Program-made: the position numbers and the translations under genes | Shown here: positions 21,045 to 32,672 of the stretch, in pieces | Layout: each line of letters opens with the position of its first letter | Position numbering within the stretch: the first letter of the stretch is position 1 | Assembly (NCBI RefSeq): GCF_003086295.3 | Contig: NC_092046.1 | Span: 102,527,363-102,591,362 of the forward strand | From: Arachis hypogaea | Lineage: Eukaryota > Streptophyta > Magnoliopsida > Fabales > Fabaceae | Direction: 5' to 3' | DNA length: 64,000 bases | Notes under the pieces: model-generated | Databases searched by the model: none | What the model saw: only the letters and a program-made list of their open reading frames with translations | Told to the model about the DNA's origin: nothing

Positions 21045-23375
21045 TCACAGATGTGCAGAGCTTTGTTGAAACCTCCCAACACCAAACTTAGAGTTTGGAT
21101 ATGGGGGTTTGACACCAAACTTAGAGTTTGGTTGTGGCCTCCCAACACCAAACTTAGAGTTTGACTGTGGGGGCGTTGGTTGACTCTTCTTTGAGAGAAG
21201 CTTTTTCTGCTTCCTCTCCATGGATGCAGAGAGAGATCCTTGAGTTGTAAACACAAGGTTGTCCTTATTTAATTAAAGGATCAATTCTCCTCTGTCCACA
21301 TCAATCACAGCTCTTGCTGTGGCTAGGAAAAGTCTTCCTAGGATGATGGATTCATCCTCTTCCTTTCCAGTATCCAGGACTATGAAATCAGCAGGGATGT
21401 AAAGGCCTTCAACCTTCACTAACACGTCCTCTACTTGTCCATAAGCCTGTTTTCTTGAATTGTCTGCCATCTCTAATGAGATTTTTGCAGCTTGCACCCC
21501 ATAGATTCCCAGTTTCTCTATTACAGAGAGGGGCATGAGCTTTATCCCTGAACCAAGGTCACACAGAGCCTTAAAGATCATGGTGCCTATAGTACAAGGT
21601 ATTATGAACTTTCCAGGATCCTGTCTCTTCTGAGGCAATGTCAGTTGATCCAGATCACTTAGTTCATTGGTGAACAAGGGAGGTTTATCTTCCCAAGTAT
21701 CAATGCCAAATAATTTGGCATTTAGCATCATGATTGCACCAAGGAACTTGGCAGCTTGCTCTTCTGTAACATCCTCATTCTCTTCAGAAGAGGAATACTC
21801 ATCAGAGCTCATGAATGGCATAAGGAGGTTCAATGGGATCTCTATGGTCTCTAGATGAGCCTCAGAGTCCTTTGGTTCCTCAGAGGGAAGCTCCTTATTG
21901 ATCACTGGACGTCCCAAGAGGTCTTCCTCCTTGGGATTCATGTCCTCTCCTTCCCTTACAGGTTCGGCCATGGTGCTTATGTCAATGGCCTTGCACTCTC
22001 CTTTTGGATTCTCTTCTGTATTGCTTGGGAGAGTACTAGGAGGGATTTCAGTGATCCTTTTACTCAGCTGGCCCACTTGTGCTTCCAAATTTCTAATGGA
22101 AGACCTTGTTTCATTCATGAAACTTACAGTGGCCTTGGATAGATCAGAGACTAAGTTTGCTAAATTAGAGGTATTTTGTTCAAAGTTCTCTGTCTGTTGC
22201 TGAGTGGATGATGGAAAAGGTTTATTATTGTTAAACCTGTTTCTTCCACCATTATTAAAGCCTTGTTGAGGCTTTTGATCCTTCCATGAGAGATTTGGGT
22301 GATTTCTCCATGATGGATTGTAGGTGTTTCCATATGGTTCACCCATGTATTTTAACTCTGCTATTGCATGGTTCTCAGGATCATAAGCTTCTTCCTTAGA
22401 AGATGCCTCTTGAGTACTGTTGGATGCAGCTTGCATTCCATTCAGACTCTGAGAAATCATATTGACTTGCTGAGTCAATATTTTGTTTGGAGCCAATTTG
22501 GCATTCAGAGTATCAACTTCAAGAACTCCCTTCTTCTGAGGCATCCCATTACTCACAGGATTCCTCACAGAAGTGTACATGAACTGGTTATTAGCGACCA
22601 TGTCAATGAGTTCTTGAGCTTCTGCAGGCGTTTTCTTTAGGTGAATAGATCCACCTGCAGAAGTATCCAATGACATTTTTGATAGCTCAGATAAACCATC
22701 ATAGAATATATCCAGGATGGTCCATTCTGAAAGCATGTCAGAAGGACACTTTTTGGTCAACTGTTTGTATCTTTCCCAAGCTTCATAGAGGGATTCACCT
22801 TCTTTTTGTCTGAAGGTTTGAACATCAGCTCTAAGCTTGCTCAGCTTTTGAGGAGGAAAGAACTTGGCTAAGAAAGCCGTGACCAGCTTATCCCAAGAGT
22901 TCAGGCTATCTCTGGGTTGAGAATCCAACCACACTCTAGCTCTGTCTCTTACAGCAAAAGGGAAAAGCATGAGCCTGTAGACTTTAGGATCTACTCCGTT
23001 AGTCTTAACAGTATCACAGATCTACAAGAATTCAGTTAAGAACTGAAAAGGATCTTCAGATGGAAGTCTATGAAACTTGCAGTTCTGCTGCATCAGAGAA
23101 ACTAGCTGAGGTTTCAGCTCAAAGTTGTTTGCTCCAATGGCAGGAATGGAGATGCTTCTTCCATGTAAATTGGAATTAGGTGCAGTAATGTCACCAAGCA
23201 TTCTCCTTGCATTATTGTTGTTGGGTTCGGCTGCCATCTCCTTTACTTGTTCGAAATTTTCAATAAGGTTGTCTCTGGATTGTTGTAATTTAGCTTCTCT
23301 TAGTTTTCTCTTCAGAGTCCTTTCAGGTTCTGGATCAGCTTCAACAAGAATGCCTTTTTCTCTGTCCCTGCTCAT
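21045..23375 (-). pseudogene. Element D gag-protease
   Basis: The ORF starts at ATG 23375 (MSRDREKGILVEADPEPER). A TAG near 23022 (Q expected) splits gag. The gag core has FELKPQLVSLMQQNCKF, FAVRDRARVWLDSQPRDSL and FLAKFFPPQKLSKLRA; no zinc knuckle is visible, as in Athila gags. The protease site is ALCDLGSGIKLMPLS (D-L-G) and is followed by ILGRLFLATARAVID. A stop at 21271-21273 (Q in element E) ends the long ORF. The frame then continues to about 21045 with a tail repeating PNSKFGVG, encoded by the AAGTTTGGTGT motif (complement at 21079, 21112 and 21145). There is no RT downstream. Confidence 0.9.
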
Positions 23376-24689
23376 AAGAAAGAGAAGAGAAAAAGAAAAG
23401 AAGAGGAATCCTCTATGTCACAGTAAAGAGGTTCCTTATTGTTAGTAGAAGAAGAAAAGGAGTAGGGGTGAAGAATAATGAAGAATCCAAACACAAGGGT
23501 AAGGATAGGAGCATTGATGTGAGATGAAGAGAAGTGTTAGTAGATGAATAAATAATTAGAAGGAGATGAGGGAGAAGGATTTTCGAAAATTATTTTTGAA
23601 AAAGGTTAGAAATTTTCGAAAATAAAAATCAAAAATTAAAATAATTAGTTAATTAAAAAGAAATTTTGAAAAAGGGGGAGATATTTTCGAAATTTAGAGA
23701 GAGAGAGTTAGTTAGGTGGTTTTAAAAAAGATAAGAAACAAACAAAAAGTTAGTTAGTTAGTTGAAACAAATTTGAAAAGATAAGAAGTTAGGAGGTTAG
23801 AAAAGATATTTTGAAATCACTTTTTTGAAAAAGATAAGATAAGAAGATATTTTTGAAAAGATATGATTGAAATTAGTTTTTGAAAAAGATTTGATTTTTA
23901 AAATCTCAATTAATGACTTGATTCACAAGAAATCATGAGATATGATTCTAGAACTCAAAGTTTGAATCTTTCTTAACAAGCAAGTAACAAACTTGAAATT
24001 TTTGAATCAAAACATTAATTGTTATTGTTATTTTCGAAAATATGATGTAAAGTTAAGAAAAAGATTTTTGAAAAATATTTTTGAAATTTTCGAAAATAAC
24101 TAAAAAATGAAAAAGATTTGATTTTTGAAAAAGATTTTAAAAAAGATGAGATTTTTAAATTGAAAATTTGATTTGACTCATAAAAACAACTAGATTTTAA
24201 AAATTTTTGAAAGAGTCAACTCAAATTTTTGAATTTTAAGAGAGAAAAAGGGAAAGATATTTTTTTGATTTTTTAATTTTTATGATGAGAGAGAAAAACA
24301 CTAAAAATGCTCAATGCATGGAAATTTTTGGATCAAAACAATGAATGCATGCAAGAATGCTATGAATGTCAAGATGAACACCAAGAACACTTTGAAGATC
24401 ATGGTGAACATCAAGAACATATTTTTGAAAAATTTTTAATGCAAAGGAAACATGCAAGACACCAAACTTAGAATTCTTTAATGCTTAGGCATAAAGAATT
24501 CAGGAATGCATATGAAAAACAAGAAAAGACACAAAACATGCAAATGCAAAGATCAAACAAGAAGACTTACCAAGAACAACTTGAAGATCATGAAGAACAC
24601 TATGAATGCATGAATTTTTTCGAAAAATGCAAGATGAACATGCAATTGACACCAAACTTATAACATGACACATGACTCGAACAAGAAAC

Positions 24690-24691
<2 letters not shown>

Positions 24692-24731
<40 letters not shown>
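24692..24731. repeat. AT dinucleotide microsatellite
   Basis: About twenty uninterrupted AT repeats lie in the leader of D. The leaders of E and I do not contain it, so it expanded after D separated. Confidence 0.95.
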
Positions 24732-24734
<3 letters not shown>

Positions 24735-25185
24735 TTCCGAAAATTGATTTGAAAAAGAAAAATAAGGATTTCAAAATCTTTAATATGAATTCCAGGAATC
24801 TTGTACTCTTTAGTCTAAAGCTCCAATCTGAGGGTTAGACATGGCTTAATAGCCAGTCAAGCTTTAGAATGGATTTACATCCATTGAGGTGATTAGTTGA
24901 AGACCAATCCCAAAGGAGTTTGGGTATGGCTTTTCAGCCAGATAGGATTCAACATGTTACCATGAAACTCTAGAATTCATTCTTGAAAGTTTTGAAGCCA
25001 TAGAATAATTTATTTTTGAAAACATTATTTTTATTATTTTTTTTTTGAAAATATTTTTTTGGAAAAAATGAAAAAAAGAAGAAAATATTTTTGAAAATTT
25101 TTGAAAACTTTTTGAAAACAAAATAAGAAGAAAATTACCTAATCTGAGCAACAAGATGAACCGTCAGTAGTCCAAACTCGAACAA

Positions 25186-25203
25186 TCCCCGGCAACGGCG
25201 CCA
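25186..25203 (-). other. Second (inner) copy of the D primer binding site
   Basis: The minus strand reads TGGCGCCGTTGCCGGGGA, identical to the LTR-adjacent copy and 93 bases from it. The flanking CCAAGTTTT and ATTGTTCGAGTTT also repeat, so the leader start has been duplicated. Confidence 0.9.
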
Positions 25204-25278
25204 AAAACTTGGTGTTGTTGCCGGATCAAACTTGGCACTGATGTTACCGGACCAAAAGCTTGCCGAAAACTCAAACAA

Positions 25279-25296
25279 TCCCCGGCAACGGCGCCA
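25279..25296 (-). other. Primer binding site of D (tRNA-Asp)
   Basis: A perfect 18-base complement of the tRNA-Asp(GTC) 3' end lies six bases from the 5' LTR. It shows element orientation and sets the inner LTR border at 25303. Confidence 0.92.
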
Positions 25297-25302
25297 AAAA
25301 CT

Positions 25303-26884
25303 TGGTATGCGAAATCGTTACTCAGGTTGTGAATATCTTCACAACTTCGCATAACGAACCAGCAAGTGCACTGGGTCGTCCAAGTAATACCTTACGTGAG
25401 TAAAGGTCGAATCCCACGGAGATTGTTGGTATGAAGCAAGCTAGGGTCACCTTGGAAATCTCAGTCAGGCGGATATAAAATAGTAATGGGGTTTTCGAAA
25501 TTAAATAATAAAAAAAGGATAGAAATACTTATGTAAATCAGTGGTGAGAATTTCAGATAAGCGTATGAAGATGCATTGGTTCCTCTGAACCTCTGCTTTC
25601 CTGCTGTCTTCATCCAATCAGTCTTACTCTTTTCCATGGCTGGCTTTATGCAAGGACATCACCGTTGTCAGTGGCTACATCCCCTCCTCTTGTGAAAATG
25701 GTCCAAGATGCCCTGTCACGGCACGGCTAATCATCTGAGGTTCCCGATCATGCTGGAATAGGATTCACCCTCCTTTTGCGTCTGTCACTATGCCCAGCAC
25801 TCGCGAGTTTGAAGCTCGTCACAGTCATTCAATCATTGAATCCTACTCGGAATACCACAGACAAGGTTTAGACTTTCCGGATTCTCTTGAATGCCGCCAT
25901 CATTCTAGCTTACACCACGAAGATTCCGATTAAGAGATCTAAGAGACACTCATTCAATCTAAGGTAGAACGGAGGTGGTTGTCAGGCACGCGTTCATAGG
26001 GAATGATGATGATTGTCACGTTCATCACATTCAGGTTGAAGTGCAAATGAATATCTTAGAAGCGAAATAAGATGAATTGAATGGAAAACAGTAGTACTTT
26101 GCATTAATCTTTGAGGAACAGCAGAGCTCCACACCTTAATCTATGGAGTGCAGAAACTCTACCGTTTGAAAATACATAAGTGAAAGGTCCAGGCATGGCC
26201 GAATGGCCAGCCCCCAAAATGAGATCACAGGATCAAAATACAATCCAGGATGTCTAATACAATAGTAAAAAGTTCTATTTATAATAAACTAGCTACTAGG
26301 GTTTACAGAAGTAAGTAATTGATGCATAAATCCACTTCTGGGGCCCACTTGGTGTGTGCTTGGGCTGAGCTTGAGTTTTGCACGTGTAGAGGTCCTTCTT
26401 GGAGTTGAACGCCAGGTTGTAACGTACTTCTGGCGTTCAACTCTGGTTTGTGACTTGTTTCTGGCGTTTTAACTCCAGACAGCAGTGTAGAACTGGCGTT
26501 CAACGCCCTTTTACATCATCTAAACTCGGGCAAAGTATGGACTACTATACATTGCTGGAAAGCCCTGGATGTCTACTTTCCAACGCAATTGGAAGCGCGC
26601 CATTTTGAATTCTGTAGCTTCAGAAAATCCACTTTGAGTGTAGGGAGGTCATAATCCAACAATATCAGCAGTCCTTCTTCAACCTCTGAATCTGATTTTT
26701 GCTCAAGTCCCTCAATTTCAGCCAGAAAATACCTGAAATCACAGAAAAACACACAAACTCATAGTAAAGTCCAGAAATGTGAATCTAACATAAAAACTAA
26801 TGAAAACATCCCTAAAAGTAACTAGATCCTACTAAAAACATACTAAAAACAATACCAAAAAGCGTACAAATTATCCGCTCATAA
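25303..26884 (-). repeat. 5' LTR of element D
   Basis: In plus-strand reading it starts TGGTATGCG and ends CGCTCATAA, one base different from the CATCA end of its partner. It is followed by the AAGTT duplication and the resumed protease region of C. Inverted repeats of the GGCGTTCAAC type lie at 26401-26505. A TATAAATA box on the minus strand lies at 26276-26283. Confidence 0.93.
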
Positions 26885-28410
26885 AAGTTCCCAACCACAG
26901 AAGGAATAGCCACGATGAAAGCAGACCAGAAGATGGCGCGCCGCTGTTACAACAAAAGTCTAAACCTTAGAGGCAGAGGAGAAGAATTCCACACCATCGA
27001 ACTCGGGGGAGTTCGAGGGCGGGAAGAACTTCGTCCACAACCCAAAGGCAAAATAGAAAAAGTCCAGATCGGAGATGTCCCAGACAAAACAACTAACATC
27101 GGCACAATCCTAAAAGGAGACATAAAAAAATCACTCACACAGTTCTTAAAAGACAATGTCGACCTCTTTGCATGGAAGGCCATAGACATGCAAGACATGG
27201 ACCCTAAGTTAATGTGCCATAAGTGGGCAGTCTACCCAGGAACTCGGCCAATACAGCAGAGACGTAGAAAGCTCGGACCAGAATGATCCCAAGCTATGGA
27301 AGAGCAGGTATAAGCACTACTGGAGGCAGGATTCATAAGAGAAGTTAAGTACCCACTATGGCTAGCTAATGTCGTCCTGGTGAAAAAATCAAATAGGAAG
27401 TGGCGGATGTGCAACGACTACCTAATCTCAACAAAGCCTGCCCAAAAGATCCTTATCCACTTCCAAGTATTGACGCTCTAGTAGATGCCTCCTCCGGATA
27501 CAAATACCTCTCATTTATGGAAGCCTATTCGGGATACAACTAAATCCCGATGTACCCACCTGATCAAGAAAAAACCTCATTCTTAACCCCGAAAGCAAAC
27601 TACTGCTACATTGTCATGCCATTTGGACTCAAAAACGCAGGAGCCACTTATCAAATATTAATGAATAAGGTCTTCACAGACCACATCGAGAAAGTCATGG
27701 AAGTCTACGTGGACGACATGTTAATAAAGACACAAAGTGAGGAGTCATTATTGTCTGACCTCACCCAAGTATTCGACACTATAAGAAGGCATGGCATGCG
27801 ACTTAACCCTGCAAAATGCACATTCGCAGTAGAAGCCAGCGAATTCTTGGGTTTTATGCTCACACAAAGGGGAATTGAAGCAAATCCGGATAAATACAAG
27901 GCTATACTCGATATGAAGAGTCCGACCAGCGTTAAAGAGGTACAACAACTCAATGGAAGATTGGCAGCCTTGTCCAGATTTCTAGCTGGATCAGCAATAA
28001 GATCTCTCCCCTTATACGCCACTCTAAGAAAGGGAAAAAGGTTTGAATGGACAACAGAGTGCAAGCAGGCCTTCCAGGATTTCAAAAGATTCCTAGGACG
28101 ACCACTTATCCTAACTCGTCCACGGGAAGGAGAACCACTTGTATTGTACCTCGCAGTGGGAAATTGGGCAATAGCCTCAGCACTGGTCCGAGAAGATGAC
28201 AGTGGACAACAACCTGTATACTTCATCAGCAAAGCATTACAAGGGTCCGAATTGAACTATCAAAAGATAGAAAAATTTGCTTATGCTCTCATACTAACAT
28301 CTCGAAGACTTCACCCATATTTCCAAACCCACATCATCAAGGTTCGGACCAACCAGCCCATAAAAGGCATTCTGCAGAAAACAGATCTAGCAGGAAGAAT
28401 TTTGCAATAG
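26885..28410 (+). pseudogene. Element C protease-RT linker and RT
   Basis: The sequence resumes at KFPTTEGIAT-like codons after D. The linker ORF (26915-27286) ends in a TGA (R expected), and there are more stops and a frameshift between 27300 and 27550, including the loss of the usual CTDYTDLNK (here CNDY then a shift). From 27550 the RT is open for 286 residues with VMPFGLKNAGATYQ, YVDDM (the catalytic YxDD box near 27708), LGFMLTQRGIEANP and YFISKALQGSELNYQKIEKF. The first catalytic aspartate region reads MEAYSGYN, so the aspartate is replaced by glutamate. Confidence 0.87.
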
Positions 28411-29158
28411 GCAGTCGAGTTGTCCAAATTCGACCTTCGATATGAAGCTCGGACAGCCATCAAATCACAGTATTTGGCCGACTTCATTACAGAGTTTACA
28501 GATACCCCGAAAATCCCTACAGAGTGGAATCTCTACATAGACGGTTCCTCAAACAAAACTGGAAGTGGCGCAAGAATGATAATTAAAAGAAACTAGAGAA
28601 CCCAAATCAAACTTTCCCTCAAATTTGGGTTCCCTACCTCAAACAACCAAGCTGAGTATGAGGGACTACTAGCTGGTTTGAAGCTGACTAAGGAGGTTGG
28701 AGCTTAAAAGCTTATCATCTTCAGTGACTCACAGATAGTCACCTCACAAATAGCAGGGAGTTACCAAGCCAATGATCCCACCATGAAAAAATACTTGGAC
28801 AAAACAAAGGAATAGCTCGGACAACTCAGGAAATATGAGGTCCGCCACATACCCCGAGAACAGAATGCTCGAGCTGATGCACTCTCAAAACTAGCCAGCA
28901 CCAAACCAGAGGGCAACAATATAAGCCTCATCCAAGAGATGCTGCGGAACCCGTCAATCTCGTAAGAAGAAAAGGTCCTATCCATAACAGGTCTGGATCA
29001 AGGATGGATGACTCCCATAATTAATTACCTCAAAACAGAAACACTCCCTACAGATAAGAAGGAGGCAAAGAAGTTAAAACGGGAAGCACAATACTACACC
29101 ATCATAAATAATACTCTATACAAGAGAGGGATTTTAACACTACTGTTAAAATGTGTGC
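28411..29158 (+). pseudogene. Element C second RNase H
   Basis: After a TAG at 28408-28410 (W expected) the frame continues AVELSKFDLRYEARTA and then the RNase H: D in LYIDGSSNKTGSG, E in NNQAEYEGLLAGL and D in FSDSQIV. Several stops (near 28594, 28705 and 28813) break it. The open piece ends ILTLLLKC, where E inserted. The order matches B. Confidence 0.85.
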
Positions 29159-29758
29159 TGATGAGCGGATAATTTATACGATTTTTGGCATTATTTTTAG
29201 TATGTTTTTAGTAGAATCTAGTTACTTTTAGGGATGTTTTCATTAGTTTTTATGTTAAATTCATATTTCTGGACTTTACTATGAGTTTGTGTGTTTTTCT
29301 GTGATTTCAGGTATTTTCTGGCTGAAATTGAGGGACTTGAGCAAAAATCAGATTCAGAGGTTGAAGAAGGACTGCTGATGTTGTTGGATTCTGACCTCCC
29401 TGCACTCAAAGTGGATTTTCTGGAACTACAGAAATCAACATGGCGCGCTTCAAATTGCGTTGGAAAGTAGACATCCAGGGCTTTCCAGCAATATATAATA
29501 GTCCATACTTTGGTCGAGTTTAGACGACACAAAAGGGCGTTGAACGCCAGTTCTACGCTGCAGTCTGGAGTTAAACGCCAGAAACACGTCACAAACCAGA
29601 GTTGAACCCCAAAAACACGTTACAACTTGGCGTTCAGCTCCAAAAGAAGCCTCTGCACGTGGAAAGCTAAAGCTCAGCCCAAGCACACACCAAGTGGGCC
29701 GCGGAAGTGGATTTATGCATCAATTACTTACTTCTGTAAACCCTAGTAGCTAGTTTAG

Positions 29759-29766
29759 TATAAATA
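29759..29766 (+). promoter_or_regulatory. TATA box in the 5' LTR of E
   Basis: TATAAATA is followed by GGACTTTTTACT. The matching position in the 3' LTR (37621-37628) reads TAAAAATA, a point change that would weaken it. Confidence 0.65.
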
Positions 29767-30791
29767 GGACTTTTTACTATTGTATTAGACATCCTGGATT
29801 GTATTTTTGATCCCGTGATCACATTTTGGGGGCTGGCCTCTCGGCCATGCCTGAACCTTTCACTTATGTATTTTCAATGGTAGAGTTTCTACACTCCATA
29901 GATTAAGGTGTGGAGCTCTGCTGTTCCTCATGATTTAATGCAAAGTACTACTATTTTCTATTCAATTCAACTTATTCCACTTCTAAGATATCCATTCGCA
30001 CCCAAGAACATGATGAATGTGATGATTATGTGACACTCATCATCATTCTCACTTATGAACGCGTGCCTGACAAACACTTCTGTTCTACATGCAAACAAGC
30101 TAGAATGAATATCTCTTGGATATCTAATACAGGGGACCGAGTCTGAGTTATTAGAATCCTCGTGGTATAAGTTAGAACCCATGGATGGCCATTCCTGAGA
30201 TCCGGAAAGTCTAAACCTTGTCTGTGGTATTCCGAGTAGGATCTGGGAAGGAATGGCTGTGACGAACTTCAAACTCGCGAGTGCTGGGCGTAGTGACAGA
30301 CGCAAAAGGATAGTAAATCCTATTCCAGTATGATCGGGAACCTCCAGATGATTAGCCATGCCGTGACAGAGCATTTGGACCATTTTCACAGAGAGGATGG
30401 GATGTAGCCATTGACAACGGTGATGCCCTTACATAAAGCTTGCCATGGAAAGGAGTAGGAAGGATTGGATGAAGACAGCAGGAAAGCAGAGGTTCAGAGG
30501 AACGAAAGCATCTCTATGCGCTTATCTGAAATTCTCACCAATGATTTACATAAGTATTTTTATCTTTATTTTCTATTTATTTGTCATTATTATTTGAAAA
30601 TACTATAACCATTTGATATCCGCCTGACTGAGATTTACAAGATGACCGTAGCTTGCTTCATACCAACAATCTCCGTGGGATCGACCCTTACTCACGTAAG
30701 GTTTTATTACTTGGATGACCCAGTGCACTTGTTGGTTAGTTGTGCGATGTTGTGAAGTTATGTTTGGACCATGGTATGGTGCACCAATTAT

Positions 30792-30809
30792 TGGCGCCGT
30801 TGCCAGGGA
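30792..30809 (+). other. Primer-site-like sequence inside the E LTR
   Basis: TGGCGCCGTTGCCAGGGA matches the tRNA-Asp primer site at 17 of 18 bases but lies 50 bases inside the LTR. The 3' LTR has it too (38654-38671, two mismatches), so it was part of the LTR when E transposed. It follows GGTGCACCA, which itself looks like an LTR end. Confidence 0.85.
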
Positions 30810-30865
30810 GAGAATGAACAACAAATTTTACAACCTCAGAGTAACAATTTCGCATACCAAGTTTT

Positions 30866-30883
30866 TGGCGCCGTTGCCGGGGA
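30866..30883 (+). other. Primer binding site of E (tRNA-Asp)
   Basis: TGGCGCCGTTGCCGGGGA is a perfect complement of the tRNA-Asp(GTC) 3' end and lies six bases after the LTR end, as in D. Confidence 0.93.
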
Positions 30884-32672
30884 TTGTTCGAGTTTGGACA
30901 ACTGACGGTTCATCTTGTTGCTCAGATTAGGTAATTTTTTTTTGTTTTATTTTCAAAAATCTTTCAAAAAAATTTTCCCTTTGTTTTCGAAAATTATTTC
31001 AGAATTTTTAAGAGTGAATTCTAGTGTTTCATGAAGCATGTTGAAGCCTGGCTGGCTGTAAAGCTATGTCTAAATTCTTTTGGACTTAGGCTTCCAAACC
31101 ATCATCACAAGAGCAAGCTAGCTGTTCCTAATCCACCTGCTGTTGTATGACTGATTTGTATCTTCTAAAGCTTGGCTGGCTATTAAGCCATGTCTAACCC
31201 TCAGATTGGAGCTTTAGACTAAGAGTGCAAGACTCCTGGAATTCACATTAAAAATTTTGGAATCCTTATTTTTCTTTTTCACATTAATTTTCGAAAAATC
31301 CAAAAAAATCATAAAATCATAAAAATAAAAAAAAATTTTTGTTTCTTGTTTAAGTCTTGAGTCAGATTTTAAGTTTGGTGTCAATTGCATATTCATTTTG
31401 CATTTTTTGAAAAATCATGCATTCATAGAGTTCTTCATGATCTTCAAGTTGTTCTTGGTAAGTCTTCTTGTTTGATCTTGATGTTTTCTTGTTTTGTGTC
31501 TTTTCTTGTTTTTCATGTGCATTTTTGCATTCATGGTGTCTGAACATGAAAGATTTCTAAGTTTGGTGTCTTGCGTGTTTTCTTTGCATATAAAATTTTT
31601 TCAAAAATATGTTCTTGATGTTCATCATGATCTTCAAAGTGTTCTTGGTGTTCATCTTGACATTCATAGCATTCTTGCATGCATTCATTGTTTTGATTTT
31701 CATGCATTGAGTCTTTTTCATGTTTTTCTCTTTCATCATTAAAAATTCAAAAATCAAAAAAATATCCTTCCTTTTTTCTCTCATAAATTTCGAAAATTTG
31801 AGTTGAATTTTTCAAAAATTTTTAAAAATTCAATTGTTTCTTATGAGTCAAATCAAATTTTCAAATTAAAAATCCTATCTTTTTCAAAATCTTTTTCAAA
31901 AATCAAATCTTTTTTCTTATTTATTTTTGAAAATTTCAAAAATATTTTTCAAAAATCTTTTTCTTAATTTTATCTCATAATTTTCGAAAATATTATCAAC
32001 AATTAATGTTTTGATTCAAAAATTTCAAGTTTGTTACTTGCTTGTTAAGAAAGATTCAAACTTTAAGTTCTAGAATCATATCATGTGATTACTTGTGAGT
32101 CAAGTCATTAATTTTGATTTTAAAATTCAAATCTTTTTCAAAACTAATTCTAATCATATCTTCCTATCATATCTTTTTTTTTTTAAAATCTTATCTTTTT
32201 CAAAAATTTGATTTTAAAATATCTTTTCTAACTTCCTATCTTCTTATCTTTTCAAAATTGATTTTCAAATCTTTTTCAACTAACTAATTGACTTTTTGTT
32301 TGTTTCTTATCTTTTTCAAAACTACCTAACTAGCCCTCTCTCTCTAATTTTCGAAAATCTCTTCCTTTTTTTTCAAAAATTCTTTTTAATTAATTAATTA
32401 TTTAAATTTAAATTTAAATTTATTTATTTTTTGATTTTCGAAAATCACTAACCATTTTTCAAAAATAATTTTCGAAAATCCTTCTCTCTCATCTCCTTCT
32501 ATTTATTTATTCATCTACTAACATCTCTCCCTCACTCACCAAAAATCTGAACCCCCTCTCTCTCTCTGAGTTCAGATTTTCTCTTCTTCTTTTCTTCTAC
32601 TCACACAGGGAACCTCTATACTGGGCAAAAAGGATCCCTATTATTATTATTTTTCTGTTCCCTCTTTTTCAT
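30884..32672 (+). other. 5' leader of element E
   Basis: This 1.8 kb leader is rich in TTTTTCAAAAA and TTTTCGAAAA phrases and collinear with the D leader. AAGTTTGGTGT motifs lie at 31371 and 31559, at the same places as in D. CT-rich and ATT microsatellite-like runs precede gag near 32550-32660. No gene is seen; the open frames at 31362-31784 are low-complexity products. Confidence 0.75.

Larger units (their letters stand above)
23376..25278 (-). other. 5' leader of element D
   Basis: This 1.9 kb A/T-rich leader runs between the primer site and gag. It is full of TTTTTGAAA and TTTTCGAAAA phrases, which make many small self-complementary sites. An (AT)n tract of about 40 bases lies at 24692-24731. 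AAGTTTGGTGT motifs occur at 24459 and 24649. Short ORFs here are chance products of low-complexity sequence. Confidence 0.75.
16180..26884 (-). mobile_element. Element D: complete non-autonomous LTR retrotransposon
   Basis: Two LTRs (16180-17759 and 25303-26884), a target-site duplication AAGTT (16175-16179 and 26885-26889), a tRNA-Asp primer site (in two copies), a gag-protease ORF and an env-position ORF define a 10.7 kb element on the minus strand inside the protease region of C. There is no RT, RNase H or integrase, so it needed these in trans. The LTR start TGATGAGCGG and this gene set resemble, from memory, Feral, the non-autonomous partner of FIDEL in peanut; this name needs a search. 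Confidence 0.93.
29159..30859 (+). repeat. 5' LTR of element E (1.7 kb)
   Basis: It starts TGATGAGCGG and ends CGCATACCA. The TATA box TATAAATA is at 29759-29766. GGCGTT...AACGCC inverted repeats lie at 29536-29643. Near its end (30792-30809) it contains a primer-site-like sequence that D does not have. The 3' LTR lacks about 27 bases present here around 29692-29718. Confidence 0.94.
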
